Counted from the stretch's first letter, positions 1 to 7,764 are shown. The stretch is 12,368 bases of DNA from Deltaproteobacteria bacterium (GCA_025357175.1 JANXPS010000188.1:1-12368), one strand, 5' to 3'. Numbers and translations are program-made. The notes: generated by a model not told the origin, from the sequence alone.

Positions 1-790
1 CGATTTTCTGCGCGTTCTCCTGCGCTCGCTCGACCCGCAGCGCAAGCGTCTTGATCCCCCGCAGCAAAAGCCAGCAGTCGAACGGCGACGGCACCGCACC
101 GATCGCTTTCTGGGCGAACGCCATCCTCTCCCCCACCGCCGGATCGGAGGTGACGACCGCCCCGCCGATAACGTCGTTGTGGCCACCGAGGAACTTGGTC
201 GCGCTGTGGACCACGACGTCTATGCCCAGTTCCAGCGGCCGCTGGAGCAGGGGCGACATGAAAGTGTTGTCGACAATCGATAGGATTCCCCGGCTTTTGG
301 CGACCTCGGCCGCGCCCTTCAAGTCGGCGATCTTCATCAGCGGATTGGTCGGCGTCTCGATGAACAGCGCCTTTGTCTTCCGGCCGACCTTCCGGGCGAC
401 GGCCTTCGGATCGCCCATGTCCACGTAGTCGAACGTCAGGCCGCAAGGACGCAAAAGCTGCTCGAAAAGCCGGTAGCTGCCGCCGTACAGGTCGTCGGAG
501 CAGAGAATGTGCTCTCCGGGCAGGAAAAGCGTCATGACGGCGGATATCGCGGCCATGCCGGATGAAAATGCCACCGCACGGGCGCCGCCCTCGAGTTCGG
601 CGATCGTTTTCTCGAGCGCGTGGCGCGTCGGGTTTTCGGCCCGGGAGTAGTCGTATCCCTTGTGAACCCCGAACTTTTCGTAACGGTAGATCGCGGACGT
701 ATAAATCGGAACGCTGACCGCCCCATATGCCGTATCCGCCCCGACGCCCGCCTGCGCCGCGATCGTCTCGATGGACCTTCCCTTTTTCAT
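1..790 (-). CDS. Cystathionine gamma-lyase/synthase/beta-lyase-type PLP enzyme (3' end outside window)
   Basis: A Cys/Met-metabolism PLP enzyme (fold type I) of the transsulfuration family; 263 codons are present and the C-terminus lies beyond the left edge. Family signatures are the substrate-loop SRAENPTR near residues 49-56, the cofactor-phosphate segment FSSGMAAIS at 75-83, DNTF at 174-177 and the lysine motif SATKFLGGH, with K199 the expected Schiff-base lysine. The ATG overlaps the cysG stop as ATGA, implying translational coupling. It is related to the enzyme two genes upstream at roughly half of positions, as judged by eye. Family members are gamma-synthases, gamma-lyases or beta-lyases and are not reliably separated by motif. 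A synthase/beta-lyase pair (cysteine to homocysteine) or a synthase/gamma-lyase pair both fit the context. The family assignment is secure; the exact reaction is not. Confidence 0.9.
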   Translation of the reverse strand, partial: MKKGRSIETIAAQAGVGADTAYGAVSVPIYTSAIYRYEKFGVHKGYDYSRAENPTRHALEKTIAELEGGARAVAFSSGMAAISAVMTLFLPGEHILCSDDLYGGSYRLFEQLLRPCGLTFDYVDMGDPKAVARKVGRKTKALFIETPTNPLMKIADLKGAAEVAKSRGILSIVDNTFMSPLLQRPLELGIDVVVHSATKFLGGHNDVIGGAVVTSDPAVGERMAFAQKAIGAVPSPFDCWLLLRGIKTLALRVERAQENAQKI

Positions 791-2091
791 CTTTTCCCCC
801 GGGTTTGTTGGATGCATTCCGCCGCCGCCGCGGTTTCCCTTTTTTCGGCTCCCGCGATCGGGAAGGCGCTCTCCCCGACGAACAGGATGGCGGGCGACCG
901 TATCCCGCCCGTCCGGACGATGCCGGCCAATCCGCCGATCGTCCCACGAAATAGCCGCTGACCGGGGCGGCAACCGTTCTCGACGATCGTGAAGGGCGTG
1001 TTTTCGGGCCAGCCCGCCTTTTCGAGGTCGGCCGCGATCGACTCCGCCCGGCGGACGCCCATGTAGATCGCGAGCGTCCCGTCTTTCGGAACCGTCCCGA
1101 AATCGACCGCGCCTTCGAACTTGCCGGCCGCTTCATGGCCTGCAAGGAAGGTGACGGAGGAGGCCCGCTCGCGGTGCGTCAGCGCGATGGCAACGGACGC
1201 TGCGCAACCCGCCGCAGCCGTGATGCCGGGGACGAACTCGAAAGGAATTCCCGCCGCAGCCAGATGTTCGGCCTCCTCCCCACCCCGTCCGAAGATCAGC
1301 GGGTCGCCCGATTTGAGCCGGACGACCGCCTTGCCCTCGCGCGCAAGGCGCACCATCGCCTCGTGGATCGCCGTCTGCTTGATCGCGGCTCCGTGGCCGA
1401 CCGTAGCCCCGCGCCGCGCAAAGCAGATTTTCGGCGTGCGCTCCGGGGCGAGCGAGAGGATCGCCTCCGGCACCAGGTAATCGTGGATGATGACATCGGC
1501 CCCGCGGATCAGGCCGAGCGCGCGAACCGTGAGGAGGTCCGGGTCACCGGGGCCTGCTCCGACGATGTGGACCTTCCCCGCCGCCGGACGCAAGTGCCGC
1601 CTGCGTCGCCCCCGCTCGAGACGGACCGAAAGTTCCAACGCATGGTCGTCCAGGAATTCCCGGATCGCCCGCGCGGCGCCCGGATTCCGCCCGGAAGTGG
1701 ACACCGCGAGGGTGTACCCCTCCCCCTCGGAAATCGCGGGCATGATGAAGGTGCAGCGGGCAGGGTCGTCGGCGACGTTGACGGGGATTCCGCGCCGCCG
1801 GCATCCGGAGGCGACGGCCTCGTTGACCTTCGGGTCGTCGGTCGCCGCGAAGACGAGATCGGCTCCTTCGAGGTCGCCCGGTTCGAACGGTCGTTTCGAC
1901 ACGCGCAATTCGCCCCGCGCCTCGGCGGCCGCGACGATCTCGCCGATTACGGCCGCAACGACCGTGACGACCGCTCCGCGATCGACCAACCCGCCTGCCC
2001 GGCGGCCTGCGACGAATCCTGCGCCGACGACGAGCACCCGCGCGCCGGAGACATCCAGGAACACGGGGAGAAACCGGTCGTTCGAAGGCAT
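787..2091 (-). CDS. cysG: Siroheme synthase: fused precorrin-2 dehydrogenase/ferrochelatase and uroporphyrinogen-III C-methyltransferase
   Basis: A 434-residue bifunctional CysG. The N-terminal Met8-like domain (about 5-150) has the NAD-binding stretch VVGAGFVAGRR at 21-31, the ATDD acidic pair at 85-86 and FIMPAISEG at 115-123. The C-terminal SUMT domain (about 173-412) has VGAGPGDPDLLT at 177-188, SGDPLIFGRGGEE at 261-273 and PGITAAAG at 288-295. Together they methylate uroporphyrinogen III to precorrin-2, oxidise it and insert iron, giving siroheme for sulfite (or nitrite) reductase. The segment joining the domains is only about 23 residues, much shorter than the E. coli dimerisation region. 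I chose ATG at 2091 over the upstream in-frame TTG at 2112 because AAGGGGGAG lies just before it. The stop overlaps the next gene by 4 nt, and the upstream PLP enzyme ends 17 nt before the ATG. Confidence 0.93.
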   Translation of the reverse strand: MPSNDRFLPVFLDVSGARVLVVGAGFVAGRRAGGLVDRGAVVTVVAAVIGEIVAAAEARGELRVSKRPFEPGDLEGADLVFAATDDPKVNEAVASGCRRRGIPVNVADDPARCTFIMPAISEGEGYTLAVSTSGRNPGAARAIREFLDDHALELSVRLERGRRRRHLRPAAGKVHIVGAGPGDPDLLTVRALGLIRGADVIIHDYLVPEAILSLAPERTPKICFARRGATVGHGAAIKQTAIHEAMVRLAREGKAVVRLKSGDPLIFGRGGEEAEHLAAAGIPFEFVPGITAAAGCAASVAIALTHRERASSVTFLAGHEAAGKFEGAVDFGTVPKDGTLAIYMGVRRAESIAADLEKAGWPENTPFTIVENGCRPGQRLFRGTIGGLAGIVRTGGIRSPAILFVGESAFPIAGAEKRETAAAAECIQQTRGKR

Positions 2092-2094
2092 GGT

Positions 2095-2103
2095 CTCCCC
2101 CTT
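2095..2103 (-). promoter_or_regulatory. Ribosome binding site deciding the cysG start
   Basis: AAGGGGGAG on the minus strand ends 3 nt before the ATG at 2091, with its AAGG core 8 nt away. It lies downstream of the alternative TTG at 2112, so it supports the ATG and argues against the longer reading. Confidence 0.7.
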
Positions 2104-2108
2104 GCGGC

Positions 2109-3257
2109 TCAAGCGCCTGTCGCGATCTTCAGCGAGGCGGAAAGATCATCGAGCAGATCCGCCGGATCCTCGAGCCCGACCGACAGGCGGACCAGGCTGT
2201 CCTTGATCCCCCGCTTGAGCCGCTCTTCGCGGGGCATCGCCGCATGCGACATCGTCGCCGGGTAGGACAGGATGCTCTCCACCCCGCCGAGGCTGACGGC
2301 GACGAGCGGCAGCTTGACCCCTTTCATGAAGCGGACTGCGGTATCGGCATCGGCGAGTTCGAACGAGACCACCGCGCCGGGACCGTCGGCCTGTCCGGCG
2401 TGGACCTCCCGTCCGGGGTGACCCGGCAGCGAGGGGAAATACACTTTTTCGATGCCCGGCGTCGACGCGAGCGCCCCCGCGACGACTACGGCGCTGCGCT
2501 GCTGCGCATCCATCCTCGCCGACAGCGTCTTGATCCCTCGATGGAGCAGGAAGGCGTCCTGGGGACCGAGAATCGCGCCGAACGCCCTCTGGACGAAGCG
2601 GACCCGGTTGCCGAGCGCCTCGTCGGCCGTCACCACGACACCGGCCAGCAGGTCGCTGTGCCCCCCGAGAAACTTGGTCGCGCTGTGCATGACGATGTCG
2701 AATCCGAATTCGATCGGACGCTGCAGGTACGGCGTCATGAAGGTGTTGTCGATCAGCGACAGGATCCCCGCCTCCTTCGCGATCGCCGAAATCGAGCGCA
2801 GGTCGGTGATCTTCAGGATCGGGTTGGAGGGTGTCTCGACGTAGAGCGCCCGCGTGTTCGGCCGCACCGCAGCCCGGACAGCGCCCGGATCGGCCATGTC
2901 GACGAAGGTGGATTCGAGGCCCCACTGGTGAAACAGCGTGGTCAGCGCCCGGTAAGTACCGCCGTACACGTCCTCGGTGACGACAAGATGGTCGCCCGGC
3001 TGGAACAGCATGAGAACCGAGGAAATCGCGGCCATGCCCGACGCAAACGCGGCACCGATCTTTCCGCCTTCGAGGACGGTGACCGCGTGTTCGACCGCCT
3101 CGCGGGTGGGGTTGTCGCCCCGGCCGTACTCGTATTTCCCGAGATTGACCGGGTCCGCCTGCCGATAGGTCGAGACCTGGTAGACGGGAACGGCCGCCGC
3201 CCCGGTGAACGGATCGGTCTCCTTTCCCGTGTGCACGACCCGTGTCCTGAGCTTCAT
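2109..3257 (-). CDS. metB: Cystathionine gamma-synthase/lyase-family PLP enzyme
   Basis: A full-length transsulfuration enzyme of 382 residues, the normal family size. It carries YGRGDNPTRE at 44-53, FASGMAAIS at 71-79, DNTF at 170-173, the PLP-lysine motif SATKFLGGH with K195, and the C-terminal block SLGGVESILSYPATMSH that faces the active site. In the synthase direction it joins an activated homoserine ester to cysteine; in the lyase direction it splits cystathionine. Sequence alone does not settle which, so the symbol is provisional. The start is ATG preceded by AAGGGA at 5 nt spacing. It is the first gene of a three-gene operon with cysG and a second family member. An AT-rich promoter about 125 nt upstream drives it, with a palindrome between the -35 and -10. 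Confidence 0.92.
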   Translation of the reverse strand: MKLRTRVVHTGKETDPFTGAAAVPVYQVSTYRQADPVNLGKYEYGRGDNPTREAVEHAVTVLEGGKIGAAFASGMAAISSVLMLFQPGDHLVVTEDVYGGTYRALTTLFHQWGLESTFVDMADPGAVRAAVRPNTRALYVETPSNPILKITDLRSISAIAKEAGILSLIDNTFMTPYLQRPIEFGFDIVMHSATKFLGGHSDLLAGVVVTADEALGNRVRFVQRAFGAILGPQDAFLLHRGIKTLSARMDAQQRSAVVVAGALASTPGIEKVYFPSLPGHPGREVHAGQADGPGAVVSFELADADTAVRFMKGVKLPLVAVSLGGVESILSYPATMSHAAMPREERLKRGIKDSLVRLSVGLEDPADLLDDLSASLKIATGA

Positions 3258-3279
3258 GAAAATCCCTTCTCCCCGTTTT

Positions 3280-3372
3280 TCAGATGGCGATCTCGCCGCC
3301 TCCGCTTCCTTTCGAGATTATATCGACCCGGGTGCCGAACAGGAACCGATCGACTTCCAGCGTGCCCGACAC
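3280..3372 (-). other. Possible 30-codon leader ORF in the metB 5' leader
   Basis: A GTG-initiated minus-strand frame inside the probable metB leader, ending 22 nt before the metB start. The tail (residues 13-30, GTRVDII..GSGGGEIAI) faintly resembles the C-terminus of ParB-like proteins (GT-K/R-V-x-I ... G-x-I-x-I). There is no convincing ribosome binding site and it has no Cys or Met codons, so a classical attenuator for sulfur amino acids is unlikely. It may be a gene relic or chance. Confidence 0.15.
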
Positions 3373-3385
3373 GAAGTTCGGCCAA

Positions 3386-3413
3386 TATATACTAATCCTA
3401 TAGGCCATATCAA
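3386..3413 (-). promoter_or_regulatory. Probable sigma-70-type promoter of the metB-cysG operon
   Basis: On the minus strand TTGATA (3413-3408) is followed after 16 nt by TATATA (3391-3386); TATATT (3389-3384) at 18 nt is an alternative -10. It lies in an AT-rich island that contrasts with the GC-rich genes around it. The predicted transcript would carry a leader of about 120 nt, in which I recognise no riboswitch. Confidence 0.5.
3397..3404. promoter_or_regulatory. Candidate operator palindrome between -35 and -10 of the metB promoter
   Basis: CCTATAGG is a perfect 8-bp palindrome lying in the spacer between the predicted -35 and -10 elements, where a bound repressor would block polymerase. 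Its left flank gives TAATCCTATAG, close to TAATCTATAG in the metY operator except for one base. A shared regulator, the Rrf2 protein encoded in this window, is an inference. Confidence 0.3.
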
Positions 3414-3471
3414 TTATCAAATATCGACGCACCCAATACGGGATTTGTACGGGGAGAGAAGCCAACGCAAT

Positions 3472-3738
3472 ATGATGATATTCTTGATCTCGGAAGGAAT
3501 CACGGAAGGCCCGTTCGTCGGGGGCAGGAAGCTCGATCCGCTGGCGACCTACAGCGTCACGGTCAACGAAGGGCTCGCGGCGCTGCTGCCCGCAATGGGA
3601 CTCCAGCTGTCGAACCTGAAGGTGCTCCCGGATCTCGAGTACGTCGTGCTGCGGGACTACGTCATGCGCATCGGGGAAGTTGAAACCGGCTCGCAGGGCA
3701 GGATAATGGACGTGGCGGACATAAAACATCGGAGGTGA
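3472..3738 (+). pseudogene. Truncated C-terminal fragment of a 5'-nucleotidase-family protein
   Basis: The 88 codons from ATG 3472 read like the end of the 5'-nucleotidase C-terminal domain: GGRKLDPLATYSVTVNE matches the family's G-x-PLDP-x-x-x-Y-x-V-x-x-N core, and LEYVVLRDYV...GRIMDV matches its closing helix and strand. Whole family members are several hundred residues long, with a metallophosphatase domain in front. That domain is absent, and the upstream sequence turns AT-rich and becomes the divergent metB promoter. The open frame continues upstream to 3205, but it runs through the promoter and over metB, so I do not count that part. No good ribosome binding site precedes the ATG. It ends 3 nt before the cytochrome P460 start. 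Most likely a relic of deletion; a short expressed peptide cannot be excluded. Confidence 0.6.
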
Positions 3739-3741
3739 CGC

Positions 3742-4260
3742 ATGCGTCGAATCGTTTTCCGAGTCGTCGAACTGGCCGTGGTCGTGATGGTGGTCTCGGC
3801 GCTGGCGCCCGGCCTGGTCCGGGGCGCCGGCAAGGCCTCGAAAGCTGTTTCCCCGATCTTCGGGATACCGGTGCCGGAGGGCTACCGCAACTGGACGCTG
3901 ATCGGCGTTTCCCACAGGACGGACAACAAGGACGAGCTCCGCGCGATCCTTGGAAACAGGAAGGCGGCGGAGGCGTTCCGGAAGGGCACTTTGCCGTTCC
4001 CCGACGGGGCCGCGATCGCGAAGCTCGCATGGAAAACGGAGCCGATGCCCGAATTCCAGGGCGCCTTCAAGCCCGGCGCCGCGCCCCGCATCGAGTTCAT
4101 GGTGAAGGATTCGAAGAAATACGCAACGACCGGCGGCTGGGGATTCGCGCGCTTCGTCGACGGAAAGCCCGCCGACGAGGAGACGCACAAGAGCTGCTTC
4201 CCGTGTCATGAAGCGAACGTCAAGGGGAACGACTTCGTCTTCACGCATTACGCGCCGTAG
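3742..4260 (+). CDS. Cytochrome P460-family exported c-type haem protein
   Basis: A 172-residue protein with an N-terminal signal segment (basic MRR, hydrophobic about 9-25, likely cleavage near 29-31), so periplasmic. The mature part follows the P460 pattern: VPEGYRNWTLIG at 44-55, LRAILGN, FRKGTLPFPDGA at 79-90, FMVKDSKKYATTGGWGF at 119-135, and a single c-type haem motif CFPCH at 152-156, then FVFTHYAP. In characterised P460 a lysine is cross-linked to the haem; K81 aligns roughly with that region by my reading. Family members act on hydroxylamine or nitric oxide, but many homologues have no known substrate, so I do not assign one. The start has a strong GGAGG 6 nt upstream. It is convergent with the aminotransferase gene, 12 nt away, with no visible terminator between. 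Confidence 0.88.
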   Translation: MRRIVFRVVELAVVVMVVSALAPGLVRGAGKASKAVSPIFGIPVPEGYRNWTLIGVSHRTDNKDELRAILGNRKAAEAFRKGTLPFPDGAAIAKLAWKTEPMPEFQGAFKPGAAPRIEFMVKDSKKYATTGGWGFARFVDGKPADEETHKSCFPCHEANVKGNDFVFTHYAP

Positions 4261-4272
4261 CGGGGAAAAACT

Positions 4273-5424
4273 TCAGAGGCCGGCGAGGATCTCCCCGGCT
4301 CGCTCGAGCGTCTCCTCTTTCTTGGCGAAGCAGAAGCGGAGCAACCGGGGATCGGTCCCGTCGCCGTAAAAAGGCGAGAGCGGGATGGAAGCCACCTTGT
4401 GCACCCTCGTCAGGTACTCGGCCATTTCCCTGTCGGGACGATCCGACAGGTTCCGGTAGGAGACTAGCAGAAAGTAGGTTCCCGCGCAGGGACACGGCTC
4501 GAACGAGGATTCCGCGATCAGCGAGAGGAACCGGTCCCGCTTGCGCTGGTAAAAGGCGGCGAGCCCCAGGTAGTTCGCGGGGTCGCCCATGTATTCGGCG
4601 ATCGCCATCTGCATGGGGGTGGTTACCGAATAGGTCACGAACTGGTGGCTCTTCCGGATCTCGCGGGTGAGCGGTTCCGGCGCGATCGCGTAGCCGACCT
4701 TCCAGCCGGTGGCATGGAACGTTTTCCCGAACGAGTAGATCGCGACGCTCCTCTTTGCGAGGCCGGGGTGCGCGAGGACGCTCCGGTGGGGAATCCCGTC
4801 GAAGACGATCCGGTCGTACACCTCGTCGCTCAAGACGATGAGCCCGTGGTGGGAGGCGATCAGCGAGAGTTCGTCGAGGTCGGTTTCGCCCAGCACGGTC
4901 CCGGTCGGGTTATGCGGATTGTTGACGACGATCAGCTTCGTCCGGGTTGTGATCCGCTCCCTGACCTCGTCCCAGTCGATCGAGAACATGGGCGGCTTCA
5001 GGCCCAGGTGGACCGGCACCCCGCCGTTCAGCCGGACCGCGGGATCGTACGAATCGTACGCGGGGTCGAACAGGATCGCCTCGTCGCCGGGCCCGATCAA
5101 CGCCGCGATCGTCGAGAAGATCGCCTCGGTGGCGCCGGCGGTTACGGTGACCTCCGTCTCCGGATCGGTCTCCCGCCCGTAGCTTTCGCGGACCGCGCGG
5201 GCGATGGCCTCCCGGAGGGGAAGACAGCCGGGCATTGGGGCGTACTGGTTGTGACCCGCCCGCATCGCCTTCGCGACGAGTTCGATCAGCGGTTCTGAAA
5301 CGTCGAAATCGGGGAAGCCCTGCGACAGGTTGATGGCGCCCTCTTCCTGCGCCATCCGCGACATGACGGCGAAGATCGAGGTGCCGACCTCGGGTAGCTT
5401 CGATGGGATCGTCGGAAGTCTCAT
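4273..5424 (-). CDS. Methionine aminotransferase (YbdL/kynurenine-aminotransferase-like, class I PLP)
   Basis: Fold type I aminotransferase of 383 residues, matching E. coli YbdL in length and nearly throughout: SKLPEVGTSIF near the start, INLSQGFPDFD, NQYAPMPG, TVTAGATEAI, NNPHNPTGTV, SDEVYDRI, and the PLP motif SFGKTFHATGWKVGY with K234. YbdL prefers methionine, using 2-oxo acids as acceptors; a role in methionine catabolism or in salvage from the keto acid fits a sulfur operon. The start is uncertain: the frame is open to a TTG at 5487, and ATG at 5448 has AAAAGG 10 nt upstream. I prefer ATG at 5424 because it aligns with the YbdL N-terminus, although its AAGGG lies right against the start codon. 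It is the last gene of the metY operon, 85 nt after larE, and may have its own promoter. Confidence 0.87.
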   Translation of the reverse strand: MRLPTIPSKLPEVGTSIFAVMSRMAQEEGAINLSQGFPDFDVSEPLIELVAKAMRAGHNQYAPMPGCLPLREAIARAVRESYGRETDPETEVTVTAGATEAIFSTIAALIGPGDEAILFDPAYDSYDPAVRLNGGVPVHLGLKPPMFSIDWDEVRERITTRTKLIVVNNPHNPTGTVLGETDLDELSLIASHHGLIVLSDEVYDRIVFDGIPHRSVLAHPGLAKRSVAIYSFGKTFHATGWKVGYAIAPEPLTREIRKSHQFVTYSVTTPMQMAIAEYMGDPANYLGLAAFYQRKRDRFLSLIAESSFEPCPCAGTYFLLVSYRNLSDRPDREMAEYLTRVHKVASIPLSPFYGDGTDPRLLRFCFAKKEETLERAGEILAGL

Positions 5425-5509
5425 CCCTTGAGGATAACTTCCCCGCATCCCGAGATTGCCTTTTAATTTCCCGCCATGCGACGGCAAGCCGTAAAGACCC
5501 TTCGCGCGG

Positions 5510-6331
5510 TCACGCCTCGTTCATCGCGCCGGAGCGGAATCCGTCGAGGTCGAGCGATACGTAGACGAATCCGGCGGCCTTGACGATCCGGATGACTTCG
5601 GCCCGGAGCGGACCGGCCGCCTGCGGAAACTCTTCGGGACCCAGTTCGACGCGCGCCACGTTGCCGTGGTACCGGACCCGCAATATCCGGAATCCGATCG
5701 CCCGCAACCCCTCTTCGGCCTGCCCCACCTGCCGGACCCGGTCGCGGGTGATCTCGGTCCCGTAAGGAAAGCGGCTCGAAAGGCAGGCGTACGCCGGCTT
5801 GTCCCACGTTGAAAGCCCGAGCGACCGCGACAGTTCCCGGATGTCGGCCTTCGTGAAGCCGGCTTCCTCGAGGGGACTTCGGACGCCCAGTTCGGCCGCG
5901 GCACGGCGGCCGGGCCGGTGGTCGCTACGGTCGTCGATGTTGTTGCCGTCGAGCACATAGCGCAACCCCTCGGCATCGGCGATCTCCCGCAACTTGCCGA
6001 AAAGTTCCTTCTTGCAGAAGTAGCAGCGATCGCGCGGGTTCTCCCGGAATCCCGGAATGTCGAGTTCCTCGGAAACGACCTCGCGAAAACGGCCGCCCAT
6101 GCGGGCCGCGATCTCGCGCGCCGCCGCAAGCTCGCTCGCAGGATAGGTTTCGGATAGCGCCGTGACTGCAAGCACCCGGTCGCCGAGCACCGAAGCGGCG
6201 ACGGCGAACAGCAGCGTGGAATCGACGCCTCCGGAGTAGGCGATCACGCATGAGCCGAGTTCCCGCAGGATCGTCTTCAACGACTCGTGTTTTTCGTTCA
6301 GCCCGGCCGAACCCGTTTCACCGCTGCTCAT
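5510..6331 (-). CDS. larE: LarE-type ATP-dependent sacrificial sulfur transferase
   Basis: A 273-residue PP-loop ATP pyrophosphatase. AYSGGVDSTLL at 31-41 is the adenylation loop; RCYFCKKELF at 102-111 and DGNNIDDRSDHRPGR at 128-142 are typical of LarE. KPAYACLSSRFPYG at 178-191 contains C183, aligned with the sacrificial cysteine of Lactobacillus LarE. LarE donates its own cysteine sulfur to the pyridinium precursor of the nickel-pincer cofactor of lactate racemase. No larA, larB or larC is present here; instead it follows cysK by 7 nt, so cysteine supply or another sulfur-transfer reaction is a plausible link. The start is ATG with GAGG 5 nt upstream. An open frame continues upstream over cysK, but it has no family similarity there. 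The family is certain; the substrate is open. Confidence 0.88.
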   Translation of the reverse strand: MSSGETGSAGLNEKHESLKTILRELGSCVIAYSGGVDSTLLFAVAASVLGDRVLAVTALSETYPASELAAAREIAARMGGRFREVVSEELDIPGFRENPRDRCYFCKKELFGKLREIADAEGLRYVLDGNNIDDRSDHRPGRRAAAELGVRSPLEEAGFTKADIRELSRSLGLSTWDKPAYACLSSRFPYGTEITRDRVRQVGQAEEGLRAIGFRILRVRYHGNVARVELGPEEFPQAAGPLRAEVIRIVKAAGFVYVSLDLDGFRSGAMNEA

Positions 6332-6338
6332 CGAGGCC

Positions 6339-7292
<954 letters not shown>

Positions 7293-7300
7293 GGCCCCTC

Positions 7301-7762
7301 CTAGATGGAATAATCGACGATCTTCAGGTTCTTCATCCTGACGGCCTTGCTCCGCTCGACCATGTCGGCGACCGAGACGCCGTCCATCACCGCCATCACG
7401 GCGTTTTTCACATCCCGCATCACCAGTCGGATGCCGCAGCTCGCCTGATCGTCGCACTCATCGCAACGCGTCGGGTTCGTGTCGCTCAGGCAGGGAAGCG
7501 GCGCGAACTCTCCCTCGAGAATGAGCACCACGCGGCTGACCGTGATCTCCTCGGGAGGCACCGCCAACATGTAGCCGCCTCCCTTGCCGATCCGGCTCTT
7601 GAGAACCCCGCCCTTCCGCAGCGCAACCAGAATGGCCTCGAGGAATTTCTTGGGAATGTTCTCCTTGTCGGCCAGTTCTGCGATGAGGATCGGGGCGCCG
7701 GTCGAGTGCTCGGCCAGGTAGCCCAGCGCCTTGAGCGCATATTTCGTCTTCTTGGAAATCAT
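7301..7762 (-). CDS. Rrf2-family transcriptional regulator with a four-cysteine cluster
   Basis: A 153-residue Rrf2 protein. The N-terminal winged helix-turn-helix spans about 1-70 (MISKKTKYALKALGYLA; IPKKFLEAILVALRKGGVLKS; wing GKGGGYML at 59-66). A dimerisation helix follows, then a cysteine cluster with C91, C100, C103 and C109, spaced C-x8-C-x2-C-x5-C. IscR, NsrR and RirA bind Fe-S clusters with three cysteines in this region; CymR of Firmicutes has none and instead senses cysteine status through CysK. The extra Cys makes Fe-S or metal/redox sensing likely here. Its place between metY and cysK strongly suggests control of sulfur assimilation and of its own operon. ATG starts 2 nt after the metY stop, with no clear ribosome binding site, so it is probably translationally coupled. 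Confidence 0.92.
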   Translation of the reverse strand: MISKKTKYALKALGYLAEHSTGAPILIAELADKENIPKKFLEAILVALRKGGVLKSRIGKGGGYMLAVPPEEITVSRVVLILEGEFAPLPCLSDTNPTRCDECDDQASCGIRLVMRDVKNAVMAVMDGVSVADMVERSKAVRMKNLKIVDYSI

Positions 7763-7764
7763 CG

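Noticed and set aside
1135..2265. 376-codon plus-strand open frame opposite cysG
   Set aside because: Antisense to a well-conserved gene, charged low-complexity translation, no start signal or family motif.
3258..3380. Metabolite riboswitch in the metB leader
   Set aside because: I could not find SAM-I, SAM-II or other conserved riboswitch cores in the minus-strand leader.
2244..3395. 383-codon plus-strand open frame opposite the metB-like gene
   Set aside because: Shadow of the minus-strand PLP enzyme; no recognisable protein features.
3280..4248. 322-codon minus-strand frame opposite the P460 gene and nucleotidase relic
   Set aside because: The plus-strand P460 gene is unmistakable. Only the last 30 codons, listed separately, drew attention.
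5041..5062. Repeated CGTACGA/TCGTACG palindrome-like sequence
   Set aside because: It falls in coding sequence for the repeated Asp-Ser-Tyr-Asp residues of the aminotransferase, so codon content explains it.
5481..5493. Small hairpin ACGGC-TT-GCCGT between larE and the aminotransferase
   Set aside because: The stem is short, with a two-base loop and no following U-tract on the minus strand, so it is not a credible terminator.
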